A stretch of DNA of 64,000 bases, from NCBI RefSeq assembly GCF_023091745.1, contig NC_068910.1:51075272-51139271 (forward strand), in the 5' to 3' direction. A program made the position numbers and the translations under genes. This DNA is from Budorcas taxicolor (taxonomy: Eukaryota; Chordata; Mammalia; Artiodactyla; Bovidae). Shown here one piece after another: positions 23,139-33,580 of this stretch. Every line of letters starts with the position of its first letter. Position 1 is the stretch's first letter. The notes under the pieces were generated by a model. It worked only from the letters and a program-made list of their open reading frames with translations. It did no database searches and was not told the DNA's origin.

Positions 23139-24184
23139 GGAGCATTTAAAATTCTGTACATCTTTCTCATATTTTACAAAACTTAGCAAATTTTGGTGTG
23201 CATACCTGAAAGCAAGATGTTATCCAGTGGAGTTGTAGACGATTTATTTTTCAGTAATTCAAACGTGATGTGGTTCAGGGAAGTTCCTGACCTATTACTG
23301 TAGAATAAAGTTTATGTCAGCATTTCTCATTTATATGTGTATGTATCTAAAGATAAAAGTATAAATAATGGATATGTGTCTGAAGCCTGGGTACCTCTAA
23401 AGATATTCAGGATATGATTGAGGGGAAACCCAAGTCCCAGTAGGTATCTTTTCCAGTGATGCTTGGGTGTGGGTTAAGAGGATATAACTTCTGCTCTTTG
23501 GGTTACTGAGGTTAAGAGGATATAACTTCTGCTACTCCTGTAAGTAGCAGAGATTCTCCATGGTATAGCAAGGAGCATTTGCTACATTAAGAATCAAATG
23601 TGTGAACGTTCCAGTTTAGCTCCAGCATCTCCACTAAACTTCCTTCCATTATTGAAAGCACCCTAAGCCTCTTGGTTGGTTCTGTACTAGCCAGCACTAT
23701 GTGTTGCTGTTAACACTCTTCCTGGGCCACCCTCTTCCCTTACCTGTTCAGGACAACCACATAATTTTTACCTCTGTCAGAAAGAAACTGTTCATACCCT
23801 ACATTAACCTTGAGAGACTTTCTTGGACAACCCTGTCTTAAATTTTGATGGCTGGTAGTTCATATTTAAAGAGAAAAAATAAAGACTGTCATGTAGGCTA
23901 CATGGTTTCAGATCCAAATTCACACTTGAAATAATCCATCTTTCCCCCAAATTAAATAGGTTCAGAAAGCAGAGTTGTTTTTGCCTGAACCTACTAACTA
24001 GCAAAATATAAAAAGGCAGATATTTCTACTAATAATAGGTATAATTTTAAGTTTTCCCATAATTTTGTAACATTTAGGGGAAAAGAGAGGCTTCTTGACC
24101 TCTATGGAAATTGCTCTAAAATCAGACATCGAGGTGATACTGAGATGCATTGCCGCTGGAATAGTGATTGATTACTGGGGGCAC
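23139..24184. other. Unassigned, with a small tandem duplication
   Basis: Single-copy sequence. A 24-bp block is repeated at 23472-23495 and 23510-23533. Confidence 0.5.
23472..23533. repeat. 38-bp-period tandem duplication
   Basis: The block beginning ggttaagaggatataac is present twice, exactly over 24 bp, with starts 38 bp apart. Confidence 0.95.
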
Positions 24185-24425
24185 CTTGACTGGCTGGTTC
24201 TGGCTTGAGGTCTTTCCTGAGGTGTGATGAAGCTGTCAGCTGGGAATGTAGTTGTTTGAAGACTTCCAGACTCATGCAGTTTTGGCAGGCCTCGGTTCCT
24301 GTCTGGCCACAGGCTGGAGACCTCATTTTCTTGCCACATGGGCTTCTCCGTAGGCTGCCTGGGTGTCCTGAAGTCATGGCAGCTGGCTTCCCGAGAGTGA
24401 GATATCCAAGAGACAGAGAGAAAGA
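24185..24425. mobile_element. Old mammalian interspersed repeat, unnamed
   Basis: 'tgccacatgggcttctccgt', 'aggctgcctgggtgtcctga' and 'atggcagctggcttcccgag' match an old dispersed repeat I recognise but cannot name. Probably the same family as 14126-14400 and 63735-64000. Confidence 0.45.
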
Positions 24426-24434
24426 AATCTAAGA

Positions 24435-25010
24435 TGGAATCTGCAGTCTTACATAATCTAATATTAGAAGGCGTTACTCACCTAGTACCAGAAGGGGTTA
24501 CTGAGCCCAAGCTCATACTGCTTGCCACACAACCAGCCAATAAATTGAGAGATAAGCTGTTGAGCCAAGGAAGAGCTGCTTTATTTGGAAAGCCGGAAGA
24601 TGGTGGACTCATGTCTCAAGAACTCTTACCTGAATTACAACTCAGGCTTCTTTGATACTAAGAGGGAAAGGGCGGGCGGCTGGTTGTTGCAAACTTCTTC
24701 GGGGTCAGAAGCATTTGTTCTTGCATCTGTCCATGTAGGGCAGGTCACCGTGTTCCTGTAACTTCTCTAAGAAGAAGAATGTTATTCTCTGTTCTGCAAC
24801 TTTATATCTCTGTGTGACTTGGAAAGTGTTACACTTTTACAAGTCAGAACTTTCAGGATGAGTTCTCCTGTATATTTAAGGCATAAGCAACATTTCTAAC
24901 TTGTAGCCAAAGCTACAGAATACCAAGGTTAAAGTAAAAGAAACAGATCCAATATGGAGTAAGATTTGTTCTTCTCTATTATCATACAAAAGGACATGCC
25001 ATCACTTCTG
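24435..25010 (-). mobile_element. LTR-like relic, antisense
   Basis: On the minus strand an AATAAAGCAGC-type polyadenylation signal (complement of gctgctttatt near 24570) is followed by a short U5-like stretch. The U3-like part lies to the right. It reads like a ruminant endogenous retroviral LTR, but neither end is clear and no internal retroviral genes are seen. Confidence 0.45.
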
Positions 25011-25169
25011 CCATGTGTGTGGTAAGTGACCATTTTACAGTTACAATATGCTTGAAAATTGTAAAATGTAGTAAAAATATTTAGAAAGTGATGTTTTCAG
25101 TATTCAGTTTTCAGTATCACCTTTGCACCACACTTTAATTAGACATATATAATTTCTTGTTAAGAGCAA
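25011..25169. other. Unassigned spacer
   Basis: Short AT-rich spacer. Confidence 0.4.
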
Positions 25170-25485
25170 TTATTTTAGCTATTGATCCATTGCTGTGCTG
25201 GGTCTTGTCTCTGTGTGGGCTCCTCTCTGGCTGTGCTGTGCAGGCGTCTCGCTGCAGCGGCCTCTCCAGTTGTACAGCACAGGCTCTGGGGCACGTGGGT
25301 GTCAGCAGCTGTGGCACATGGCCTCAGGAGTTGTGGCTCCCGGGCTCTAGAGCTCAAGCTCAGTATCTGTGGTGCACGGGCTTAGTTGCTCTGCGGTAGG
25401 TGGGATCCTCCCGGATCAAGGATCAAACCTGTGTTTCCTGCATTGGTAGGCTGATTCTTTACCACTGAGCCACCAGGGAAGCCCT
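25170..25485 (-). mobile_element. CHR-1-type SINE, long form
   Basis: Antisense full-length tRNA SINE with the GC-rich body ('gctgtgctgggtcttgtc', 'ggctcccgggctctagagct') and the head 'taccactgagccaccaggga'. The four overlapping frames of 60-80 codons here are artefacts of its GC-rich body. Confidence 0.92.
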
Positions 25486-25979
25486 TACAATTTCATCTTT
25501 AACAACGGCTGTGTTTAACAACGAACTTACACATTTTCTAAAAATTTAACAACTCCCAGGAGGTGGTGTGAACCCATCCCACACACCCCAAATTCTTTTC
25601 TAAAGTTCCAGGTCAGTTTTGATAGGTTCCTATTGTCTTTGGTTTGCTTTTTTAAATGTCTGATTTCTGCCAATATAACGGGAGTCAATGTGAGATTTCT
25701 GAATGAGGTCAGGCTTCAGTATCAAGAAATGTGTGTAGGGCCCAGTGCCTTATGAGTGTCAGAATAGCTAGAGAGGAATCTCTGTTTTGCAATCTCCCAG
25801 CTTTGCAACATTAGACAGTTTACTTAATGTTTTCTGAGCCTGAACCCTCATCTGGAATTTAGGGTTAAACACATACACACACACACAAATACACCCCAAC
25901 AAACAGGTCTATCCTCCCACTGGTATTGTAAGCATGAACTGAGACAATGCAGGTGGTCTCCCTTCTAAGCAATGAGGCT
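25486..25979. other. Unassigned, with short CA run
   Basis: A degenerate CA repeat lies near 25870-25890; otherwise nothing. Confidence 0.5.
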
Positions 25980-26105
25980 CTTACTCATTATCTTGTGTAA
26001 TACTGACAACAGCTCTATTTAGCAGGTATTAATAACTCTGCTCCATGCCAAAAGTCACAGGGGTTAAGTGACTTGCCCAAGGTCACTTAACTAATAAAGC
26101 TGCTC
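25980..26105 (-). mobile_element. MIR SINE relic
   Basis: Antisense MIR core: 'ggggttaagtgacttgccca' with 'aggtcacttaactaataaag'. MIRs are tRNA-derived SINEs that predate the placental radiation. Confidence 0.8.
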
Positions 26106-26295
26106 CATAAATACAAAGTCATGATGACAGTGTTGGTTCAAAAACAATAACCTTCCCTGAGAACTGAAATCAATGGACAGACTTTAATTATATAGGGAAA
26201 AAGTTATTGTGAGGCTTAAATACAAACAAGGCTTTTTCAGCATCCTCCCTTTATCAGGGAGGTCCCTTGGGCAGATAGAAACTCAGGCTTAATTA
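26106..26295. other. Unassigned spacer
   Basis: No repeat was recognised. Confidence 0.4.
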
Positions 26296-26465
26296 AATGA
26301 AAAATCCTACGCCAGCAAATAGTGTCCATGCGGCTCCTCATTTAGCCATTGCGATGAGCGGCGAGATCGCCTCTGTGCTCACCACACAGGTGATGGGGGA
26401 TTACAGGCCGGAGGTCTCTGGATGTCACAGCCTCCCCAATTACACGACAGATATGTTTCCATTGA
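26296..26465. other. Repeat-free block with retained CpGs
   Basis: At least nine CpG dinucleotides lie within about 150 bp (for example 'gcgatgagcggcgagatcg'), in a region where CpGs are otherwise scarce. An open 79-codon frame (26297-26536) covers it but has no splice signals I trust. It could be a conserved noncoding element or a lost exon. Confidence 0.3.
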
Positions 26466-26536
26466 CACCCTGTTGGGGAACAGGATCTGTTGTTATTTCA
26501 AGCTCACTGAATTTCAAAGAGAAAGCAGTGTGTTAA

Positions 26537-26700
26537 CCTAGAGAGGTGGGATGGAGAGGGAGGTGGGAGGGGAGGTTCAAGAGGGAGGGGGCATACATAT
26601 AACTATGGCTGATTCATGTTGATGTATGGCAGAAACCAAGATAATAATGTAAAGTGATTATGCTCCAACTAAAACTAAATAAAAGAAATAAAAATATATA
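26537..26700 (+). mobile_element. L1 3' UTR tail
   Basis: G-rich start 'gagaggtgggatggagag', then 'ggctgattcatgttgatgta' and an A-rich end. Confidence 0.88.
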
Positions 26701-27229
26701 GTGTAGGAAGGGATGTTTCCTAGCAAAAAAAAAAAAAAAAGATGGACTTATGTGGTGAATGCCACATGAGTGACATTTGAGCAAATGGGAGAGGCCTCTC
26801 CAGTATCTACTAAGTGGGTCCTAGTTGTGAGAAGTTAGCCTCACGTTAGTGATAAATCTGGGAGTGTGGGAACACCAGGAAGGTACCTTTTAAGTACAAT
26901 TGTTATATATCTATAAACCAGCGCCCCCTCCCCCCGCCCCCCCAAAAAGGTTTTGTTTTTCAGTTGCAGCCTAGAAATGATTCTAGAATCCTTGGAAATA
27001 GAATACAAGGCATAGAATCAAATGAAAAAGAGCTAGAGTATCAGAAGAGCTAAAGAGCCTACATAAAGACACCCAAAATGGCTTTTCTTGAACTTTCCAT
27101 ACACAAAGGGGCAAACTAGCAATGACATTTGATGTCCAAATATTCCTCATGACAGGGTGTTTTCAGATGAACTGAAAGTCTCAAGTCATTCTTTTCTTCC
27201 AAAGTTCATATCGTCACTTAGCAATCTAG
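26701..27229. other. Unassigned, with A16 and C-rich tracts
   Basis: An A-run lies at 26726-26741 and a C-rich run at 26922-26943. No gene. Confidence 0.5.
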
Positions 27230-28905
27230 ACAGTAGTAGGTGAAGGAACATACGACTAGATCAGAGAAACAGAATAGAAAGCTCAGAAGTAGGCTCATAT
27301 AAATAGTCGCAGATTTTTGACAGGGTAGCAAAGGCAACAGCATGAAGCAAAGATAGACTTTTTAACAAATGGTGCTAAAACAACTGGACATCCACAGGGG
27401 GGAAAAAAAAAAAGCATCTGGACACACATACTTTACGTCTTTCACAAACAGGTCAAACCCAACTATAAAACCCCCAGAGGGCAATACAGGAGAAAGCCTA
27501 GATGATCTCAGAAGGGGCAATAACTTTTTAGATACAGGACCAAAATATGATTCATGAAAGAAATAATTGATAAGCTAGACTTCATTAAAATTAAAAATGT
27601 CTGCTCTGTGAAAGGCAATGTCAAGGAAGCCACAGACTCAGAGAAAATATTTGCAAAAACCGTCGGATAAAGGACTGCTATCCAAAATATACAAAGAACA
27701 CTTAAAATTCAAGGAGAAGAAGCAAGCAATCGGATTTTAAAATGAGTCAAAAACCTTAAGAGACACCTCACCAAAGAAGATATACAGACAGCAAATAAGC
27801 ATATGAAAAGATGCTCCACATCCTATATCAACAGGGAAATGCAAATTAAATTAACCACGAGATACCACCATATGCCTATTAGAACAGCTGAAATCCAAAA
27901 CACTAGTAACATCAAATTCTGGAAAAGATGTGGAGTGACAGGACCTCTCCTTCATTGCTGATGGAAATGCAAACTGGTCCAGCCACTTTGGAAGGCAGTT
28001 TTTCTGTTTCCTAAAAAAACAAACTTACTTTTATGACATGATCCAGTTGTGCAGCTTGGTATTTACCCAAAGTAGTTGACAACATTGTTGTTAGTGTTGT
28101 TTAGTTGCTAAGTCATGTCTAATTCTTTTGTGACCCCAAGGACTGCAGCCCACCAGGTTTCTCTGTCCATGAGATTCTCCAGGCAAGAATACTGGAGTGG
28201 GTTGCCATTTCCTCCTTCAGGGGATCTTCCCACCCCAGGGACTGAACCAGCATCTCTGGTGCCTCCTGCTTGGCAGGTGGATTCTTTCCCACTGAGCCAC
28301 TTGGGAAGCCCAAATGACAATTTACATACACCCCAAAACCTGTACATGGATACAACTTTATTAGAAGTGCCTAAACCTGGAAGCAACCAAGATGTCTTTC
28401 AGTAGATAAACAAATTAAATGCACCGTGGTACACCCAGACAATAGACTGTTACTGAGAGCTAAAAAGAAATAGGCTGTGAAGCCACAAAAAGATATGAAG
28501 GAAACTTAAATGCATTTTACTAAGCGACAGATGTTAACATGGAAAGACTATTTTCTGTATGGCTTCAACTATATGATATTTTTTAAAAGGCAAAACTACA
28601 GGAGTATTAAAAATGCCAGTGGTTGCTAGTTGTCAGGGGAGAAAGGACAGGATGAACAGGCAGGGCACAGAGGAAGTGAAACTACCGTGTATGATCCTGT
28701 AATGCTGGTACAAGTGTGATACACGTCAGTATGCCTCTGTCTAAAACCACGGAATGTACAACCTCATGAGGGAACCATAGGAAACTGTGGACTTGGGAGG
28801 ATTGTGATGTATGCATTTGTGGGGCAGTAGATATATGAGAAACCTCTGTACGTCCTCCTCAATTCTCCATGAACCTAAAACTGTTCTAAAGATACAGTCT
28901 TAACT
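27230..28905 (+). mobile_element. Old L1: ORF2 3' end plus 3' UTR, split by Bov-tA
   Basis: The longest single repeat in the window. It runs from 'caaatggtgctaaaacaact' through the typical 'gagataccaccatatgcc', 'tgatggaaatgcaaactggt' and 'gtggttgctagttgtcaggg' blocks to 'gaacctaaaactgttctaaa'. It corresponds to the last part of ORF2 and the 3' UTR of an L1MA/L1M-age element. Many stops and frameshifts; no translatable ORF2. Confidence 0.88.
28083..28314 (-). mobile_element. Bov-tA SINE inside the old L1
   Basis: Full antisense Bov-tA with short target duplication tgacaa at 28077-28082 and 28315-28320. L1 text continues across it. Confidence 0.93.
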
Positions 28906-30239
28906 GAAAAAATTAGGGAACAGATAAATAATGCAAGTCAACAAAACAGCCCACCAAGTAGCACACTGCCCAGTAAAATGAGAGCTGTCTAGAAGAGGAA
29001 TTTGCTGTTTGTTACCTGAGGATTTAGTGAGCTCTTGACACTGGAGGCTGCTACGTACATATTGATCAGAGATTGTCTGCTTCTTGAAAAGGGCACTTAT
29101 CCATCTGGGAGAAACGTGGACCACATGACATTCAAATAATAGTTCCAGTGCTCAGATACCAAGAACAAAAATACAGGAAAATATGGCAGAAGCCTTGTAA
29201 CATAGAAAGGACATTGCAACGTATTTAAAGTGTGATCACACACTATGCGAGGCCCCACAAGCCGCTGCTAACATCTTAAAGTGAATAGAGCAGTCATAAA
29301 CAAATAAATAAGCAAACAAAATATAAAATTTGATATGGCAACTAAATACATGCTGAAAGGAAGGTGGAAGTAACGTTGACTTTGAGGTTGCAGTTGGGTT
29401 CCTTTGAGAGATAGCTGTGTTAAAATACAATTGTGCACTGAATGATTTATGTGTGTGTGTGTGGTGTGTGTCCAGTTGTTCCACTTGTTGGCAATGATGT
29501 CCCTTTATTTTTGTTAATTGATTCCCTCCCACAGAACCGAGAAAAGTTATCAATAAAGGTTTGTGAACAAATGAGAACACAGACAACCAAAATATCTAAA
29601 GTCAACACTAAATAAGCCATGGCTCCTTTGCCAAGAATGACAAAGTATGTTTCTCAAGTTGGCCTTTGTGTTCACTCTTCGGCTGATTGTTCCTGCTCCT
29701 CATTGCAGTGAAGACGCTGCTTCTTTAGGCTTGTGTGATAGTGCAGAGTTATCGGGGAGGCACACGGCCGGCTGGGCTGGCTTGTCTACCAGATGAGGAT
29801 GCGGTAAACAAGTCCTCCACTGAAGCCCTTCAGTATCTGAAGAACTCAGGCAGATTTTTTTTCAAGAAATCAGAAAGTTTTGAGCATTTAATGTGATAGC
29901 AGTTCTTTGCTGTCTATTACCTGTACCACATGTATGTCAGGATTTAAACAGGCAGTACGATATACATGAGTGTTTGACCTTCATTTAACATTCATTTTTA
30001 GGGGGTCAACAATGCACCAAATATGAATGTTATGAGTCTGTTCTATTGGGAGATGAATGAACTATGTTCACTCAAGTTAAAGCCAAGACAAGATATGCCC
30101 TTAGAGAGAATCAGACCAGACGCCATGAATTCAGAGGAGGAAAAGATTGCTTTTGGTTGAAGAGCACCAGGTTAACGGTATAGAAGAGCAAGTGATGTTT
30201 CACTGAGCTTTGAAAATAGGTAGATCCAAAGCAGGCAGG
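28906..30239. other. Single-copy stretch, no feature recognised
   Basis: Only a short imperfect TG run near 29449-29470. No repeats or exons seen. Confidence 0.5.
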
Positions 30240-30375
30240 AATCGCCGTGAGGGCCGAGTGCAAAGAAGGGCACGAAGCGAGAGTGCGCATGTTCACACAT
30301 GCGCACAGACATGCCCACGCCCACAAACACAGAGGGAGCGCTGAATCTCTGAGCATTCACACAGCGCTTTTTGTC
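30240..30375. other. CpG-bearing block with NRF1-like palindrome
   Basis: About ten CpGs lie in 135 bp, including the inverted pair gtgcgcatg (30283-30291) and catgcgcac (30298-30306) around a 6-bp spacer. These resemble NRF1 (GCGCATGCGC) half-sites. It is too small for a CpG island. Confidence 0.35.
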
Positions 30376-30586
30376 CTGTCCCCCTGAAGAGTTACAACAG
30401 ATGCTTGTAACCCAGACCACCCTCAACTGACCCACTTTGGCTACAATGCCAGAGAACAATCGCAAGCTATTTTAGTGATATGTTTCTCCTCTCATTAACT
30501 CCAGCGAAGAGCCGGTGTCAAAGTTTTAGTTTCAGAACTTTTAAAGGTTCTCTTTCCCTGAGTATTTCTAACAGACATTCAGCCCC

Positions 30587-30588
<2 letters not shown>
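30376..30588. other. Unassigned spacer
   Basis: Nothing recognised. Confidence 0.4.

Positions 30589-30631
<43 letters not shown>
30589..30631. repeat. (CA)n microsatellite
   Basis: About 21 perfect CA units. Confidence 0.97.
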
Positions 30632-30632
<1 letters not shown>

Positions 30633-31741
30633 CATACACCATGCTGAGAACTCAATGGCTGCCACAGAGAACGAAGATGTGGGTCCGGTACCCTCCATTC
30701 AAATATCTTGACCCAACTGGCATCAAAGGAACTTGAGACATACTGTCCCATGCTTGAGGCTCTTTCCTATAAGCTTTGACTCACAATCAGCATTTAGGAT
30801 CTTACCACCCTTCTCAACTGTTGGTACTGACAAAAGAGTAAAAAGTATCAGTCAGGTGAATGAGAACCACAGTATTTGAAGCTGAACGTGGGAAAGAAAG
30901 CACCACGTGATTCACCTGTGACTATCAGTTGAGCACCAAGAGGGATGTACCAGCAACCGTTGCTGGAGCATCCACATGTATGAAATGTGTACGTCAAAGC
31001 ATCCCATGAGGGCATCCCATCTGCTGAGTGATCGCTCAGCGTGGGACAGAGATGCGCAGGGATGGCTGGAGACACCTGATCTCCCGATTACTTGAAGATA
31101 ACCCCAGATAGTAGTTATCTGATGAGGAGCAGGGAGAGATGGGAAGTAATAGTAAGGACAGTGATCACCAGGCCACTGTCTGCTACTTCCAGACAGGCAG
31201 TATTTCAGTGGAGACAGTGTATCAACAGCTAGAAGTAATTTAAATTTAAATGTCTATAGTACTGGTTTTCTCTCCAAGGGCAAATGCAGTTAGTATTAAA
31301 GGGACAGCCATGAGCTGCTAACAAGACGTTCTGTCTATAGGCTCTCTTGATCGTGTCGTCTTTGGTGAGTTTGAAACCGGGAAGAAGGTGGCTATTTATT
31401 ATTAGTATTTTGACTCTATTGATTTCTCTCCATGCACTTTGGGGATTAAGAGCTCTGCTTTGGCTTAATAACATGAACTCGCATTTCTTCCTGTGGTCAT
31501 GCTGCTGACTGCCCTCCCATCCCCACCAGCCCTGTGGATCAGAGAAGGGCTCTGGGATTGACACAGCATGCTTGTGTACTCTCATCAGTTACAAAGCCAG
31601 CAGGAAAGCACACCAGGTATAGTGGATATTAAAGATGCCCTTACAGGAACCAAGGAGAGGTAATCTAACATATGTAGACAGATTGGAAGTGATTTCAGTC
31701 TCACACAGTCCTGCTGCATTGTAACTTTTTTAGATATATCC
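30632..31741. other. Single-copy stretch, no feature recognised
   Basis: No repeat family was recognised. The antisense 118-codon frame at 31229-31585 has no motif, signal or splice support. Confidence 0.5.
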
Positions 31742-31753
31742 AACAATAATCTT

Positions 31754-32021
31754 GGAGAAGGCAATGGCACCCCACTCCAGTACTCCTGCCTGGAAAATCC
31801 CATGGACGGAGGAGCCTGGAAGGCTGCAGTCCATGGGGTCACTGAGAGTCAGACACAACTGAGTGACTTCACTTTCACTTTTCACTTTCATGCTTTGGAG
31901 AAGGAAATGGCAACCCACTCCAGTGTTCTTCCTGGAGAATCTCAGGGACGGGGGAGCCTGGTGGGCTGCCATCTATGGGGTCACACAGAGTCAGACACGA
32001 CTGAAGTGAGTTAGCAGCAGC
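31754..32021 (+). mobile_element. BOV-A2 SINE, full length
   Basis: Starts 'ggagaaggcaatggcacccc' and ends in the short tail 'ttagcagcagc'. Exact 12-bp target duplications (aacaataatctt) lie at 31742-31753 and 32022-32033. Confidence 0.97.
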
Positions 32022-32033
32022 AACAATAATCTT

Positions 32034-32408
32034 AAAAACCTAGGAAACAGTATTATTCAGGTAATAATACATTTCGATTGGACAAGAATGCTATACTATT
32101 TGATTGTTCACAGTGACGTATAATCCTTGTCTTGTCCTTTGCTAAACCATCATTATGTCTTAGTGCCTTTATCATTTATTATACCCTGATACATTGCAAG
32201 CATCTACATAGTATGTGAAATATTCTAACACTCAGAATTCCCCCACCACTTTCCTTAACCAAACTCAAAATAACTCTAGGAGATGGATAAACCATCATCA
32301 GAAGAGAATGAGAACACTTTAATAGTAACTAACAATTTGTCAGCAATTGAATCAACCCACCTCATTTTTCTGAGTTGAATACATTGTGCTTTCTCTTCCT
32401 CAACAGCC
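32034..32408. other. Unassigned single-copy sequence
   Basis: Nothing recognised. Confidence 0.5.
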
Positions 32409-32582
32409 TTAGAAGTGGGATGTTCATATTCACTTTTACAGACAGGGAGTCCAAAGCTCAGAGAAGATTAAGTGAGCAGAGAGACTGGGATATTAGAAGT
32501 GGGATGTTAATATTCACTTTTACAGACAGGGAGTCCAAAGCTCAGAGAAGATTAAGTGAGCAAGGTCTGGGAGATTGGGATG
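32409..32582 (-). repeat. 84-bp tandem duplication of a MIR core
   Basis: Units start at 32409 and 32493 and are nearly identical ('ttagaagtgggatgtt' opens each). Each holds a MIR antisense core, 'acttttacagacagggagtc' and 'agctcagagaagattaagtg'. Because 84 is divisible by 3, a chance 106-codon frame (32375-32695) reads through both copies and shows a repeated GMFIFTFTDRESKAQRR type peptide; I do not regard it as a gene. Confidence 0.92.
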
Positions 32583-33299
32583 AGAACTTGAATCCAGACC
32601 AACTAGACACAACAGACCCCTTCTTTATGCTACACCATGTGGCTTCTTTTGTACTTTTCTCATGCACAGATTATATATCTCCATCTACCAGTTGAAGTCT
32701 ACACCAAGTGTTGAACCAGCACACTTTGACAATACAGATATGGAAATCTCGTGATCTCTGCCCTCATGGACGTTGTGACTTGGCAGAACTAATTACACCC
32801 AAGGCAGTTGTAAGTGTCTGAAGAGGAGACTAGACTAAGTGGGACACAGGCTTCAGGAGGACATTTGTCCATCTGGTTTCAGAAGCCAACGGTGCTTTTG
32901 AAAAAAAGGCCACTGTTGCAATTCAATTCTGGCCTATTATCTTGGCTATTGTTAACAGTGAAGTGAATTTGGACTGGTACCCAGTAGTTTTATTTTTTCG
33001 ATAAAGACAAACATGAGAACTTTTTTTAATGTTTGTATTTTTTGTATTATTTTCAGATCATCATTACAAGATGGTCTGAGTATAATGTTGCAAGTGAGCT
33101 GTGGAGCCTACTAGCTCCTTCTCTTAAATGCACATGCATCTTCCTCCCAGAGGCCACCTGAGGCCACCTGATGCCAATCAGGTGCCTGCTTCCCCCTCTC
33201 AGAGTGCACTGACCTTTTCCTTTGGAACATCCTGACTTGTAACCGTCTAATGAGTCATGATTTCATGCTCATCTAGAAGGAAACTCTGCTTACCTTGCT
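32583..33299. other. Unassigned single-copy sequence
   Basis: A small internal repeat, gaggccacct twice near 33151-33170. Otherwise nothing. Confidence 0.5.
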
Positions 33300-33580
33300 C
33301 ATCACTTCATCTCCCTTGTCCTGGCTCAGTACTTGGTACATCCTAGGCTTTCATGGTATAACTACTGAATGAATGAAGAACTGTATTAGAGTCTTCCCTC
33401 TGAAGAGCTGACGAGGACTTGGGTCATATCATTAACTTGATGAATCTTGGTTTTCCTATCTGTAGAAAGAAAGAGAAACCATTTCTAACACATAGGGATG
33501 TAAGGATCTTTTGTAATATGGAAAGCATTTTGTCCACGTTTAAGTGCTAAGCCAGTATTTATGAGTGTTTTCATTGTAGT
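33300..33580 (+). mobile_element. L2 3' end followed by MIR relic
   Basis: 33300-33378 fits an L2 3' end ('tggctcagtacttggtacat' to 'gaatgaatgaag'). 33408-33580 resembles a sense MIR ('ggttttcctatctgtagaaa'). Both are strongly decayed. Confidence 0.55.

Noticed and set aside
25157..25399. GC-rich 80-codon frame with Cys/Ser/Gly content
   Set aside because: It is the GC-rich body of a CHR-1-type SINE read in sense.
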